The notes: generated from the sequence alone by a model not told the origin. 7,809 nt of DNA from Prevotellaceae bacterium (GCA_031284065.1 JAITAP010000160.1:1-7809); one strand, 5' to 3'; counted from the first letter of the stretch, positions 1 through 6,135 are shown. Translations and numbers: made by a program.

Positions 1-8
1 CGCTCCGG

Positions 9-23
9 TTCCCCGTAGGGGAA
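9..23. repeat. Short palindrome, copy A
   Basis: TTCCCC and GGGGAA are separated by GTA, a perfect 6-bp stem with a 3-base loop. The same core recurs reverse-complemented at 533-549. Both copies follow a CGCTC(C)GGTT-like stretch, so they look like members of one repeat family. Confidence 0.7.
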
Positions 24-26
24 TAA

Positions 27-190
27 GACTTTGTTGCAGCGAGAACTTGAGGAAAAAATTTAAATTCTGAATTGGCTGACGCCGTGTAAGTCCCGCAGGG
101 ACGACACTTTGGAGGCGACAGCAAGTGTCGTCCCTGCGGGACTTGCTGTCGTAGGTTTTATATAGTAATGTGCTCTCGTGCAACAAAGTC
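27..190. repeat. Nested inverted-repeat unit with outer arms 27-44 and 174-190
   Basis: The outer arms are GACTTTGTTGCAGCGAGA at 27-44 and TCTCGTGCAACAAAGTC at 174-190. They are reverse complements except for one missing base. They enclose the long perfect stem at 88-144, so the unit is symmetric at two scales, as expected of a palindromic repeat or MITE-like element. I see no clear target-site duplication, so mobility is an inference only. Confidence 0.5.
88..144. repeat. Perfect 22-bp inverted repeat (long stem-loop)
   Basis: Arms 88-109 and 123-144 are perfect reverse complements with a 13-base loop (110-122). The arm core GTCCCGCAGGGAC (90-102) is itself a small palindrome, so either arm could also fold alone into a smaller hairpin. 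No long T-run follows the right arm, which makes a standard Rho-independent terminator unlikely. It could be a REP-like element or an RNA-stabilising hairpin. Confidence 0.85.
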
Positions 191-193
191 ATT

Positions 194-229
194 TATGCGA
201 CAAATTCTAAAAAAAAATGTGGTCGCATA
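194..229. repeat. 8-bp inverted repeat
   Basis: TATGCGAC (194-201) and GTCGCATA (222-229) are perfect reverse complements around an A-rich 20-base loop. The ATGCGAC arm recurs at 375-381, so the GTCGCAT arm could pair with either copy. This gives the region alternative folds. Confidence 0.6.
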
Positions 230-237
230 CGCTGCTT

Positions 238-251
238 GCGCCTTTCGGCGC
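238..251. repeat. Small G/C hairpin
   Basis: GCGCC and GGCGC form a perfect 5-bp stem around a TTTC loop. It is one of a series of hairpins in this intergenic stretch and no T-tract follows it. Confidence 0.5.
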
Positions 252-277
252 GTGCCGGTAGCAAAATTTTTAATCGC

Positions 278-362
278 AGAGCCGCGGAAAAGTAACGCCA
301 AAGGTACGCACCCACGCAATTTTTGCCTACTTTTGCATCGCCAACCCCTGTTCCGCAGCTCT
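278..362. repeat. Interrupted inverted repeat
   Basis: AGAGCCGCGGAA (278-289) pairs with TTCCGCAGCTCT (351-362) at 11 of 12 positions. Just inside, AAAAGTA (288-294) faces TACTTTT (328-334). Outside, the ATGCGAC copy at 375-381 faces GTCGCAT at 222-228. Together these make an imperfect symmetric unit of about 160 bases centred near 310. Confidence 0.55.
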
Positions 363-408
363 CGAAAGAAAAACATGCGACAATTGGCTTCGCCGCAGGG
401 GGGCATAA

Positions 409-473
409 TAGAAAATGGCGATGCTATTGAAGCCCCTACGGGCTATTGCCGCGAAAAGGGTAGCCATTTTCTA
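409..473. repeat. Nested stem-loop, 11-bp outer and 5-bp inner stem
   Basis: TAGAAAATGGC (409-419) and GCCATTTTCTA (463-473) are perfect reverse complements. Between them AGCCC (431-435) and GGGCT (440-444) form a second hairpin with loop CTAC. The CCCCTACGGG core resembles the palindromes at 9-23 and 533-549, which suggests a shared origin. Confidence 0.7.
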
Positions 474-532
474 CTATTCACCTTGTGTGTTTTTTAAAGA
501 TGTTCATGAGCTCGCTACGCTCGGTTGATATT

Positions 533-549
533 ATTCCCCTACGGGGAAT
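533..549. repeat. Short palindrome, copy B
   Basis: ATTCCCC and GGGGAAT are separated by TAC, a perfect 7-bp stem. It is the reverse-complement orientation of the palindrome at 9-23 and follows GCTCGCTACGCTCGGTT, a wording similar to the first bases of the window. Confidence 0.7.
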
Positions 550-620
550 TGAGGACAATTGTAATCCATCAAAAATTATAAACCTGCATAACATGAGCTA
601 TTATTTCGTTGCAACAAAGC

Positions 621-655
621 CACTCTAAACTCTACACTCTAATATCTACACTCTA
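621..655. repeat. Heptad repeat array upstream of recR (5 units)
   Basis: Five consecutive 7-base units share the ending TCTA: CACTCTA, AACTCTA, CACTCTA, ATATCTA, CACTCTA. The array stops six bases before the recR ATG. A/T-rich arrays with the same period occur at 2591-2618 (reverse orientation), 2645-2672 and 7141-7196, so this belongs to a dispersed family at gene borders in this locus. Confidence 0.75.
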
Positions 656-661
656 AAAAAA

Positions 662-1294
662 ATGGATATACAATCGTTACCCTCTCGCTTGCTGGAGAAC
701 GCCGTACAGGAAATGTCGTCGCTGCCGGGCGTAGGTCGCAAAACTGCGCTGCGGCTTGTGCTGCACCTCCTCAAGCAGCCTCGCGAGCATGTGGAGCGGT
801 TTGGCGCTTCTTTCATCACGCTGCGCAACGAGGTGAAGAGATGCCGCGTGTGCAGCAACATTTCCGATGAGGATACGTGCAGCGTATGCGCCAACCCGCG
901 CCGCGACCACAGCGCCATTTGCGTGGTAGAAAATATCAAGGATGTAATGTCTATCGAGGGGACGGGTCAGTACAGCGGCGTGTACCACGTGCTGGGCGGC
1001 ATTATTTCGCCAATTGACGGCGTTGGCCCCTCCGACCTGACGTTTGAGGAGCTGACGGCGCGCGTGGCTGCGGGCGGCGTAAGGGAGGTTATCGTTGCGC
1101 TCAGCACCACTATGGAGGGCGAAACGACGGCCTACTACCTGTACAAAAAGCTGCACGGCTACCCGGTGCTAATCTCCGCGCTGGCGCGCGGCGTGGGCTT
1201 TGGCGACGAGCTGGAGTACACGGACGAAATTACGTTGGGACGCTCCATAAAAAACCGTACGCCGTTTGAGAATATTTTTGGCAGCAAGCAATGA
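662..1294 (+). CDS. recR: Recombination mediator protein RecR
   Basis: RecR acts in the cytoplasm with RecO (and RecF) to load RecA onto gapped, SSB-coated single-stranded DNA. The 210-residue product has the usual family length and order. An N-terminal helix-hairpin-helix segment carries LPGVGRKTA (residues 21-29). A four-cysteine zinc finger follows (C61-x2-C64 and C73-x2-C76). Next comes a Toprim domain starting at CVVE (87-90), with the conserved GxYxGxYHVLGG block (102-113) and ISPIDGVGP (115-123). The C-terminal ARGVGFGDELEYTDEITL region is also typical. The ATG at 662 gives a normal N-terminus; no Shine-Dalgarno is evident, as is common in Bacteroidetes. It appears to be a single-gene unit: a 299-base gap separates it from the next gene. 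Identification is firm. Confidence 0.97.
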   Translation: MDIQSLPSRLLENAVQEMSSLPGVGRKTALRLVLHLLKQPREHVERFGASFITLRNEVKRCRVCSNISDEDTCSVCANPRRDHSAICVVENIKDVMSIEGTGQYSGVYHVLGGIISPIDGVGPSDLTFEELTARVAAGGVREVIVALSTTMEGETTAYYLYKKLHGYPVLISALARGVGFGDELEYTDEITLGRSIKNRTPFENIFGSKQ

Positions 1295-1593
1295 CAAGCC
1301 ATTAACAAAAAAACAACCATAAGCTGAATACGCAAAGAATTTTGTGTAATTTTTTCAGCAGGCAAAATAGTTCTCCGTTAAATAATTTTCGGCCTCTTAA
1401 AATCGTTCGTTTTTCTTAGCTATTCTTAACTACCTATATGGGCATTAATTTCGACTTTTGTGCTCCTCTTACGAGGCTGAGGGTAAAATGCAGTTTGCCA
1501 TCAGTAGAACGGAATTAATGCGCAAATATTGTTGCCGAATTGTCTAACCACTGTAATTTATTTTTAGGTGTATAACCAAACCACAAAAATCTT
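1295..1593. other. Intergenic spacer recR-MoxR, no gene seen
   Basis: No supported ORF, tRNA or strong terminator lies in this A/T-rich stretch. A promoter for the MoxR/DUF58 operon is expected here. The best Bacteroidetes-type candidate I find is TTG at 1532-1534, a 19-base spacer, and TAATTTAT at 1554-1561. The latter matches only four of the six fixed positions of the TAnnTTTG -7 box, so I do not annotate it as a promoter. A short CCTC-TTAC-GAGG hairpin near 1466-1477 is too weak to call a terminator. Confidence 0.6.
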
Positions 1594-2589
1594 ATGAGCA
1601 CAAACGTAAACATCAAGGAGCTGAACGAAAAAATCCAAAAGGAGAGCAGCTTTGTTGACATTTTGAGCATGGAAATGTCAAAAGTAATCGTAGGCCAAAA
1701 GCGCCTTACGGAAAACCTGCTGATAGGCTTGCTAAGCAACGGGCACGTGCTGCTTGAGGGCGTTCCGGGCTTGGCAAAAACGCTTGCCATCAACACGCTG
1801 GCGTGCGCCATCGACGCCAAGTTCAGCCGCATACAGTTCACCCCCGACCTTCTCCCCGCCGACCTGCTGGGTACGCTCATCTACAGCCAAAAAAGAGAGG
1901 AGTTTATGGTGAAGCAAGGCCCCATTTTTGCCAACTTCATTCTGGCAGACGAAATCAACCGGTCGCCGGCAAAGGTGCAGAGCGCCCTGCTCGAGGCCAT
2001 GCAGGAGCGGCAGGTTACGCTTGGCGACCAAACCTACAAGCTGCCCGAGCCATTCCTCGTGATGGCAACGCAAAACCCGCTGGAGCAAGAGGGAACCTAC
2101 CCGCTGCCCGAAGCGCAGGTTGACCGCTTCCTGCTCAAGGTGGTTATTTCCTACCCCAAAAAGGAGGAGGAAAAGCTCATCATCCGGCAGAACGTAACGG
2201 GCGAATTTCCCAAGCCCTCGCGCGTGCTAAAGCCCGAAGACATTGTAAAGGCGCGTCAGGTGGTGCGCGAAGTGTACATGGACGAAAAAATTGAGCGCTA
2301 CATTGTGGACATCGTTTACGCCACGCGCACGCCGGAAGACTACAAGCTGGGCAACCTCAAGGGGCTTATCAGCTACGGCGGCTCGCCGCGCGCCAGCATC
2401 AGCCTGTCGCTTGCCGCAAAAGCATACGCCTTCATCAAGCGGCGCGGGTACGTGATTCCCGAAGACGTTCGCGCCGTGAGCTACGACGTGCTCCGCCACC
2501 GCATTGGGCTTACCTACGAGGCGGAAGCCGAAAACGTAACCGGCGAGGATATTATAACGCAGGTGCTCAACGCTGTGGAAGTACCGTAG
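1594..2589 (+). CDS. moxR: MoxR family AAA+ ATPase
   Basis: This is a chaperone-like AAA+ ATPase of the MoxR group. Such ATPases are thought to remodel or activate partner proteins, often those with vWA domains encoded next door. The 331-residue product shows Walker A GVPGLAKT (residues 56-63), Walker B FILADE (115-120) followed by INRSP, and sensor 1 ATQNP (158-162). It also has LPEAQVDRF (171-179) with the likely arginine finger R178, and the sensor-2 region GGSPRAS (262-268). The C-terminal lid runs through YVIPEDVRAV (286-295). Length and motif order are complete for the family and no key residue is missing. It is the first gene of the Bat-type cluster; the DUF58 partner follows after 81 bases. 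The product has no signal peptide and should be cytoplasmic. The exact substrate is not known from sequence. Confidence 0.95.
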   Translation: MSTNVNIKELNEKIQKESSFVDILSMEMSKVIVGQKRLTENLLIGLLSNGHVLLEGVPGLAKTLAINTLACAIDAKFSRIQFTPDLLPADLLGTLIYSQKREEFMVKQGPIFANFILADEINRSPAKVQSALLEAMQERQVTLGDQTYKLPEPFLVMATQNPLEQEGTYPLPEAQVDRFLLKVVISYPKKEEEKLIIRQNVTGEFPKPSRVLKPEDIVKARQVVREVYMDEKIERYIVDIVYATRTPEDYKLGNLKGLISYGGSPRASISLSLAAKAYAFIKRRGYVIPEDVRAVSYDVLRHRIGLTYEAEAENVTGEDIITQVLNAVEVP

Positions 2590-2590
2590 G

Positions 2591-2618
2591 AATTAGAGTT
2601 TAGATATTAGAGCTTAGA
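2591..2618. repeat. Heptad repeat array downstream of MoxR gene (4 units)
   Basis: Directly after the MoxR stop codon come four 7-base units ending in TTAGA: AATTAGA, GTTTAGA, TATTAGA, GCTTAGA. Read on the other strand they become TCTAANN units, the same core as the array before recR, so this copy is inverted. The gap to the DUF58 gene also contains the array at 2645-2672, so the two face each other. Confidence 0.7.
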
Positions 2619-2644
2619 TATACAACTCCGAATTGTCGGCGCAA

Positions 2645-2672
2645 GCTTCTACACTCTAAAAACTAAGAAAAT
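2645..2672. repeat. Short heptad stretch at the DUF58 start codon
   Basis: GCTTCTA, CACTCTA, AAAACTA and AGAAAAT follow each other with a 7-base period, and the last unit runs into the ATG at 2671. CACTCTA is identical to the unit used three times before recR. The array is shorter and more degenerate than the others. Confidence 0.5.
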
Positions 2673-3564
2673 GGCACATACGACAAATACGACAGAGCTT
2701 TTAAAAAAGGTTCGGAAGATTGAGATTAAGTCGCGAGGCTTGTCCAAGCAGATATTCGCAGGCGAATACCACAGCGCTTTCAAGGGGCGCGGCATGGCGT
2801 TTAGCGAGGTGCGCGAGTACCAGTACGGCGACGAAATTCGCAACATCGACTGGAACGTAACCGCGCGGCACGGCACGCCGTTCGTAAAGGTGTTTGAGGA
2901 GGAGCGCGAGCTCACCGTCATGCTGCTGGTGGACGTGAGCGGGTCGCGGCTGTTCGGCACTACCGACAGGCTCAAGAAAGACCTGATAACCGAAATCTCC
3001 GCCGTGCTCTCGTTTTCGGCGGGCATGAACAACGACAAGGTCGGCGTTATCTTTTTCAGCGACAAAATCGAAAAGTTTATCCCGCCCAAGAAAGGACGGT
3101 CGCACACGCTGCGCATCATCCGCGAGCTGCTGGAGCTACGGCCGCAGAGCAAGCAAACCGACGTTTCGGAAGCCCTGCGCTTCCTGACCAACGCCATAAA
3201 AAAACGCTGCTCGGCGTTTGTGCTGAGCGACATGATGGATTTTTCGCCGGAAGGCGCGGTAAGGTGCGAAAGCGCGCTGAAAATTGCCGCCAACAAGCAC
3301 GATATTGGCGTTATCCGCACGTACGACCACCGCGAGGCCAGCCTGCCCAACGTGGGCATTGTGGAGCTGCTGGACGCCGAAAGCAACCAAAAGCTCTGGG
3401 TGGATACCGCCTCCCAAAGCGTGCGCAGCCGCTACGAAAGCTGGTGGAAAACCACCGAGCAGGCTACGCTGCAAACGCTCTCAAAGTGCAAGGTGGACAA
3501 CGTGAGCATCAGCACCGGCGAGGACTACGTAAGGCCGCTGATTACGCTCTTTAAGAAGCGGTGA
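2671..3564 (+). CDS. DUF58 / vWA-like protein, partner of MoxR
   Basis: This DUF58 protein is of the type routinely encoded beside MoxR ATPases, and its vWA-like fold makes it a likely MoxR client or adaptor. The 297 residues contain the DUF58 signature: G40 and F44, then REYQYGDEIRNIDW (48-61) and TAR (64-66). The vWA part follows, with an intact metal-site motif DVSGS (88-92), a second site around TD (163-164) and SDMMD (186-190). No signal peptide or membrane span is visible, so it is predicted to be cytoplasmic. Some DUF58 relatives have N-terminal membrane helices; this one belongs to the short soluble form found in Bacteroidetes Bat clusters. It follows the MoxR gene after 81 bases that hold two facing heptad arrays. 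Function in envelope or oxidative stress is inferred from context only. Confidence 0.93.
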   Translation: MAHTTNTTELLKKVRKIEIKSRGLSKQIFAGEYHSAFKGRGMAFSEVREYQYGDEIRNIDWNVTARHGTPFVKVFEEERELTVMLLVDVSGSRLFGTTDRLKKDLITEISAVLSFSAGMNNDKVGVIFFSDKIEKFIPPKKGRSHTLRIIRELLELRPQSKQTDVSEALRFLTNAIKKRCSAFVLSDMMDFSPEGAVRCESALKIAANKHDIGVIRTYDHREASLPNVGIVELLDAESNQKLWVDTASQSVRSRYESWWKTTEQATLQTLSKCKVDNVSISTGEDYVRPLITLFKKR

Positions 3565-3596
3565 AATTAATGGCTAATGACAAAACTACTATAATC

Positions 3597-3869
3597 ATGA
3601 GTAAAACAAATAAATTCTGCCAGAGCTGCGGAATGCCTATAAGCAAAGACCCGCAAGGAGGCGGAACAAACGCCGACGGAACACAAAACGAAACATATTG
3701 CAGCTATTGCTACCAAAACGGTAAATTTACATGCGGCGAAATGACAGTGGGTGAGTTTCAGGAATTTTGCCGTCGCAAAATGGTGGAAAACGGCTATAAC
3801 AGGCTTATGGCATGGTTGCTTACACGTGGTATGAGCCGTCTGGAGCGATGGAAAAATAGTGGGAATTAG
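3597..3869 (+). CDS. Small putative zinc-ribbon protein
   Basis: This small cysteine-rich protein belongs to the putative zinc-ribbon family (Pfam Zn_ribbon_2 type). From the ATG at 3597 it has 90 residues, with CQSCGMP (8-14), then GGTNADG (22-28) and YCSYC (34-38). The two CxxC pairs are probably one zinc site; C46 and C58 are further cysteines. The C-terminal half is a helical stretch ending MAWLLTRGMSRLERW (71-85). The family normally begins only a few residues before the first CxxC, so I prefer 3597 over the GTG at 3561 or the ATG at 3570. It lies 32 bases after DUF58 and before the next Bat-type gene, a position where it is not usually found. Its codons look more A/T-rich than those of its neighbours, hinting at separate acquisition. 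Biochemical role unknown. Confidence 0.85.
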   Translation: MSKTNKFCQSCGMPISKDPQGGGTNADGTQNETYCSYCYQNGKFTCGEMTVGEFQEFCRRKMVENGYNRLMAWLLTRGMSRLERWKNSGN

Positions 3870-3886
3870 AAGTTACGCATTTTATC

Positions 3887-3949
3887 ATGGACAAATATAT
3901 TGCACAAAAAACCAGCCGTAAATCGGCGCTATCGGCTACTTTGCTATGA
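3887..3949 (+). CDS. Possible 20-codon leader ORF
   Basis: An ATG at 3887 opens a 20-residue frame, MDKYIAQKTSRKSALSATLL, whose TGA (3947-3949) overlaps the ATG of the next gene (3946-3948) as ATGA. Such overlaps allow translational coupling. I recognise no homologue, and a frame this short easily arises by chance, so this is a weak call. Confidence 0.2.
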   Translation: MDKYIAQKTSRKSALSATLL

Positions 3950-4911
3950 AATTTACACGTAAAACCATACTGCTGCTCGTGGCGTTGGCCGGAGCGCAGC
4001 TCGCACCGGCGCAGGATGACATCCTCATCAAGCTGAGCCTCGACAGGGATAGTATTCTTGTGGGCGATCAGGTGGATATGACGCTACAGGTTTCGTACAG
4101 CAAGTCTATCCGGTTCTCGTTCCCCGCGCTGGGCGATACGCTCATGCCGGGCATAGAGATTGTAAAAACGTCAGGGGTAGATACGCTGCGCAACGAAAAA
4201 AAGGAGGATAGGGTGGACGTGCAGCGCAAATATACGCTCACCTCCTTTGACGGCGGCATCGTGTACACGCTGCCGAAAATCATGCTCGCCCTCAACCGGG
4301 GCGCGGCGGTGGATACGTTTGCCTCCAACGAGCTTACGCTAAAGGTGGCGCTGCCGCCAATGGACAGCACGTTTACGCCCAACGACATTAAGCCGCCGGT
4401 GCAGTACCCCGTTACAATTGCGGAGGCTGCGCCGTACGTGGGCGGAGGAATTTTGCTGCTTGCGCTCATTGCGTTTGCCGTTTACTACATCAGCCGACGG
4501 AACGCAAACCGTCCCCTATTCTTCAAGCCGAAGCCCAAGGAGCCTGCCCACATCATTGCCTTTAGAGCGCTGAGCAAGCTCAAGGGCGAGCAGCTGTGGC
4601 AGCAGGGGCGGGTGAAAGAGTATCACACCCGAATATCCGAAATTATTCGCGTGTACATTGAGGACAGGTACAACATTCAGGCTATGGAGAATACTTCGGA
4701 GGAGATTTTGCGCGACGTTGAGCTGAACAACCTTTGCTCCAAAGAGCGTCTGGACGCTTTGCGCGAAGTGTTTTACACCTCCGATTTGGTGAAATTTGCC
4801 AAGTTTGTGCCGCCCCCCGACGAAAACGAAAGCTGCTTTAACCTCACGCAACAGTTTGTTGAAAAAACAAAGCTGGAGCAACCGGTAGAGCCGACGAAAG
4901 CTGAGGGCTGA
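3946..4911 (+). CDS. Bat-locus signal-peptide, single-TM protein (BatD/DUF4381-like)
   Basis: This is the third member of the usual Bacteroidetes MoxR-DUF58-BatA series, with no proven biochemical function. The 321 residues start with a signal peptide (about 1-23, hydrophobic ILLLVALAGAQLA, cleavage probably after APAQ). A periplasmic beta-rich domain with oxygen-protein-like features follows to about 160, comparable to the N-terminal region of BatD. One membrane helix spans about 164-182 (YVGGGILLLALIAFAVYYI) and is followed by basic RR. The cytoplasmic tail contains the conserved stretch LWQQGRVKEYHTRISEIIR (217-235) and YIEDRYNIQAMENTSEEIL (237-255). The tail is well placed to meet the MoxR and DUF58 proteins. 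The start overlaps the stop of a tiny upstream frame. The call rests on topology, tail motifs and gene order; the exact family name is less certain. Confidence 0.85.
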   Translation: MKFTRKTILLLVALAGAQLAPAQDDILIKLSLDRDSILVGDQVDMTLQVSYSKSIRFSFPALGDTLMPGIEIVKTSGVDTLRNEKKEDRVDVQRKYTLTSFDGGIVYTLPKIMLALNRGAAVDTFASNELTLKVALPPMDSTFTPNDIKPPVQYPVTIAEAAPYVGGGILLLALIAFAVYYISRRNANRPLFFKPKPKEPAHIIAFRALSKLKGEQLWQQGRVKEYHTRISEIIRVYIEDRYNIQAMENTSEEILRDVELNNLCSKERLDALREVFYTSDLVKFAKFVPPPDENESCFNLTQQFVEKTKLEQPVEPTKAEG

Positions 4912-5088
4912 CAGGCGCAAAAGCTGACGATTACGACAACCACATTCAACGGCAAGTGGAGCTGCTAAAGCTGACGCGCTACGTGGACAGCCGCGTTGAG
5001 CCTCACCCCCTTTCGGGAAAAGGATTTTAATACAAACAATCCGCTTGCTTACGAAGCGCTGCTATTCGGCGAGGAGTGGCACGTATAA
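4905..5088 (+). pseudogene. Possible frameshifted coding remnant
   Basis: The gap before the Fic gene reads like protein in two frames. From 4923 it gives ADDYDNHIQRQVELL and then LTRYVDSRVEPHPLSGK, stopping at TAA 5028-5030. The next frame continues DFNTNNPLAYEALLFGEEWHV to TAA 5086-5088. Removing one base from the GGGAAAA run at 5015-5021 joins them smoothly through PLSGKDFNTNNPLAYEA. No start codon precedes it in frame, because TGA lies at 4902-4904, so it looks like the C-terminal end of a lost gene. I do not recognise the family. Chance cannot be excluded over such a short length. Confidence 0.4.
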
Positions 5089-5112
5089 AAGTTGAACGTA
5101 ACGCCGAAAATG

Positions 5113-5131
5113 GTATCAAATGATACTATCA
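5113..5131. promoter_or_regulatory. Palindromic operator candidate upstream of the Fic gene
   Basis: GTATCA-AA-TGATAC (5113-5126) is a perfect inverted repeat. It overlaps a second one, TGATA-C-TATCA (5121-5131), giving three alternating TATCA/TGATA half-sites. The site ends seven bases before the Fic ATG at 5139, where a bound repressor would block initiation. The Fic protein has a C-terminal winged-helix-like tail, so self-regulation is a natural but unproven idea. Confidence 0.55.
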
Positions 5132-5138
5132 TGACACT

Positions 5139-6098
5139 ATGAAGTCACCGCATAGCATTACCAATAAAATACTTGCCCTGTACGGGCAAATAACCGAAAC
5201 GTTGGGGATTAGCAAAGGTATCTTGCCGGTAAAGCCGGAGGCAAGGCTGCGAAAGCAAAATCGCATCAAAACCATTCATTCGTCGCTGGCAATAGAGGGC
5301 AATACGCTAAGCGTTGAGGGCATTACGGCAATGGTTGAGGGCAAGCGCGTTGTGGGGCCTAAAAAAGATATTGCAGAAGTGCAAAACGCAATCCACGCCT
5401 ACGGGCTGCTGAGTGAGCTCGACCCGTTTTCGGTAGATGATTTTCTCAAAGCCCACCACGCGCTTATGTCGGGGCTGGTGGAACACTCCGGCGCGTTTCG
5501 GAAAAAGGAAGTCGGCATTTTGGCAGGGAAAAACATCAGCCACGTTGCGCCGCCACACGACAGCGTACCTGCCCTGATGCGGGATTTGTTTGACTACGTT
5601 AGGCACGATGAGGATTTGGACGTTATCAAAAGTTGCGTTTTTCACTACGAGGTGGAATTTATCCACCCCTTTGAGGACGGCAACGGTCGCATGGGGAGGT
5701 ACTGGCAAACAAGGCTTTTGATGAACGTAAACCCCATATTTGAGTATGTGCCGGTAGAAGAAGCCATACGCAACCGGCAAAACGAGTACTACAAGGCGCT
5801 GGCAATTGCGGACAGCACAGGCAGCTCCACCGTTTTTATTGAGCTCATGCTGGACGCTATCAGCAACTCGCTGCAAAAAACGGTGAAGGAGGCCAAAGCC
5901 TCCGCTGAGGACTACGGCAAGCGGGCAAAGCGCGCGCTATCTGCGCTGAATGGCTGGTTTGACCGAAAGGAGTATATGAGCGTCAACAAGGGCATTTCGC
6001 AGGCAACCGCCAGCCGCGACCTGAAGCGGCTGCTGGACGAAGAAACAGTAGAATCAAGCGGGGCGGGGCGAACGACAAAATACAGAAAAAAACAGTAA
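5139..6098 (+). CDS. Fic family protein with C-terminal winged-helix-like tail
   Basis: Fic proteins transfer AMP (or another nucleotide/phosphate moiety) from a nucleotide to hydroxyl groups on target proteins. This 319-residue form has an N-terminal Fic_N-type region carrying SLAIEGN (49-55). That matches the inhibitory (S/T)xxxE(G/N) motif, with E53 expected to block the ATP site, as in class II Fic proteins. The catalytic loop is intact: HPFEDGNGRMGR (176-187), with catalytic H176. The tail (about 276-318) includes SQATASRDLKRLLDEE and ends GRTTKYRK, typical of a winged-helix DNA-binding segment. The protein should be cytoplasmic, active but autoinhibited. The gene sits inside the Bat-type series, between the single-TM gene and batA, and follows a possible gene remnant and a palindromic operator candidate. 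No separate antitoxin gene is visible. Its target is unknown. Confidence 0.95.
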   Translation: MKSPHSITNKILALYGQITETLGISKGILPVKPEARLRKQNRIKTIHSSLAIEGNTLSVEGITAMVEGKRVVGPKKDIAEVQNAIHAYGLLSELDPFSVDDFLKAHHALMSGLVEHSGAFRKKEVGILAGKNISHVAPPHDSVPALMRDLFDYVRHDEDLDVIKSCVFHYEVEFIHPFEDGNGRMGRYWQTRLLMNVNPIFEYVPVEEAIRNRQNEYYKALAIADSTGSSTVFIELMLDAISNSLQKTVKEAKASAEDYGKRAKRALSALNGWFDRKEYMSVNKGISQATASRDLKRLLDEETVESSGAGRTTKYRKKQ

Positions 6099-6135
6099 TC
6101 GAATTTGAAGAATAACCTTAAAATCGTAATTAGAC

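Larger units (their letters stand above)
1..661. other. Gene-free, hairpin-rich intergenic region
   Basis: I see no credible gene here. The only longer reading frames (168-497 on + and 158-406 on -) overlap each other, run straight through stem-loops and resemble no family I know. What the stretch does hold is dense inverted-repeat structure: small palindromes at 9-23 and 533-549, a long perfect stem at 88-144, stems at 194-229, 238-251, 278-362 and 409-473, and related CTTTGTTGC / GCAACAAAG blocks at 29-37, 180-188 and 611-619. It ends in a heptad array just before recR. The G/C-rich palindromes set in A/T-rich DNA look like clustered palindromic repeat elements or a non-autonomous mobile element. 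No transposase is visible. Confidence 0.75.

Noticed and set aside
88..144. Rho-independent terminator
   Set aside because: The stem is strong but lacks a following T-run, and the nearest T-stretch (GTTTTATAT) is weak and offset.
168..497. A 109-codon + strand ORF in the hairpin-rich region
   Set aside because: It reads through several perfect stem-loops, overlaps an opposite-strand ORF (158-406), has unusual residue composition and resembles no protein family; it is most likely a by-product of the repeats.
1..661. CRISPR array
   Set aside because: The repeats are palindromes of differing sequence and irregular spacing; there are no regular repeat-spacer units.
677..1156. A 159-codon minus-strand ORF
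   Set aside because: It is antisense to recR, which has every family motif, and shows no domain of its own.
1532..1561. Possible Bacteroidetes promoter before the MoxR gene
   Set aside because: Spacing (19 bases) is right, but the -7 element TAATTTAT matches only four of six fixed positions.
2649..3386. A 245-codon minus-strand ORF
   Set aside because: It lies wholly opposite the DUF58 gene, whose motifs are intact, and its serine/arginine-rich product looks like an antisense shadow of G/C-rich codons.
5307..5876. A 189-codon minus-strand ORF that could be read as a Fic antitoxin
   Set aside because: It is antisense within the Fic gene with no recognisable motif; the inhibitory motif is already inside the Fic protein.
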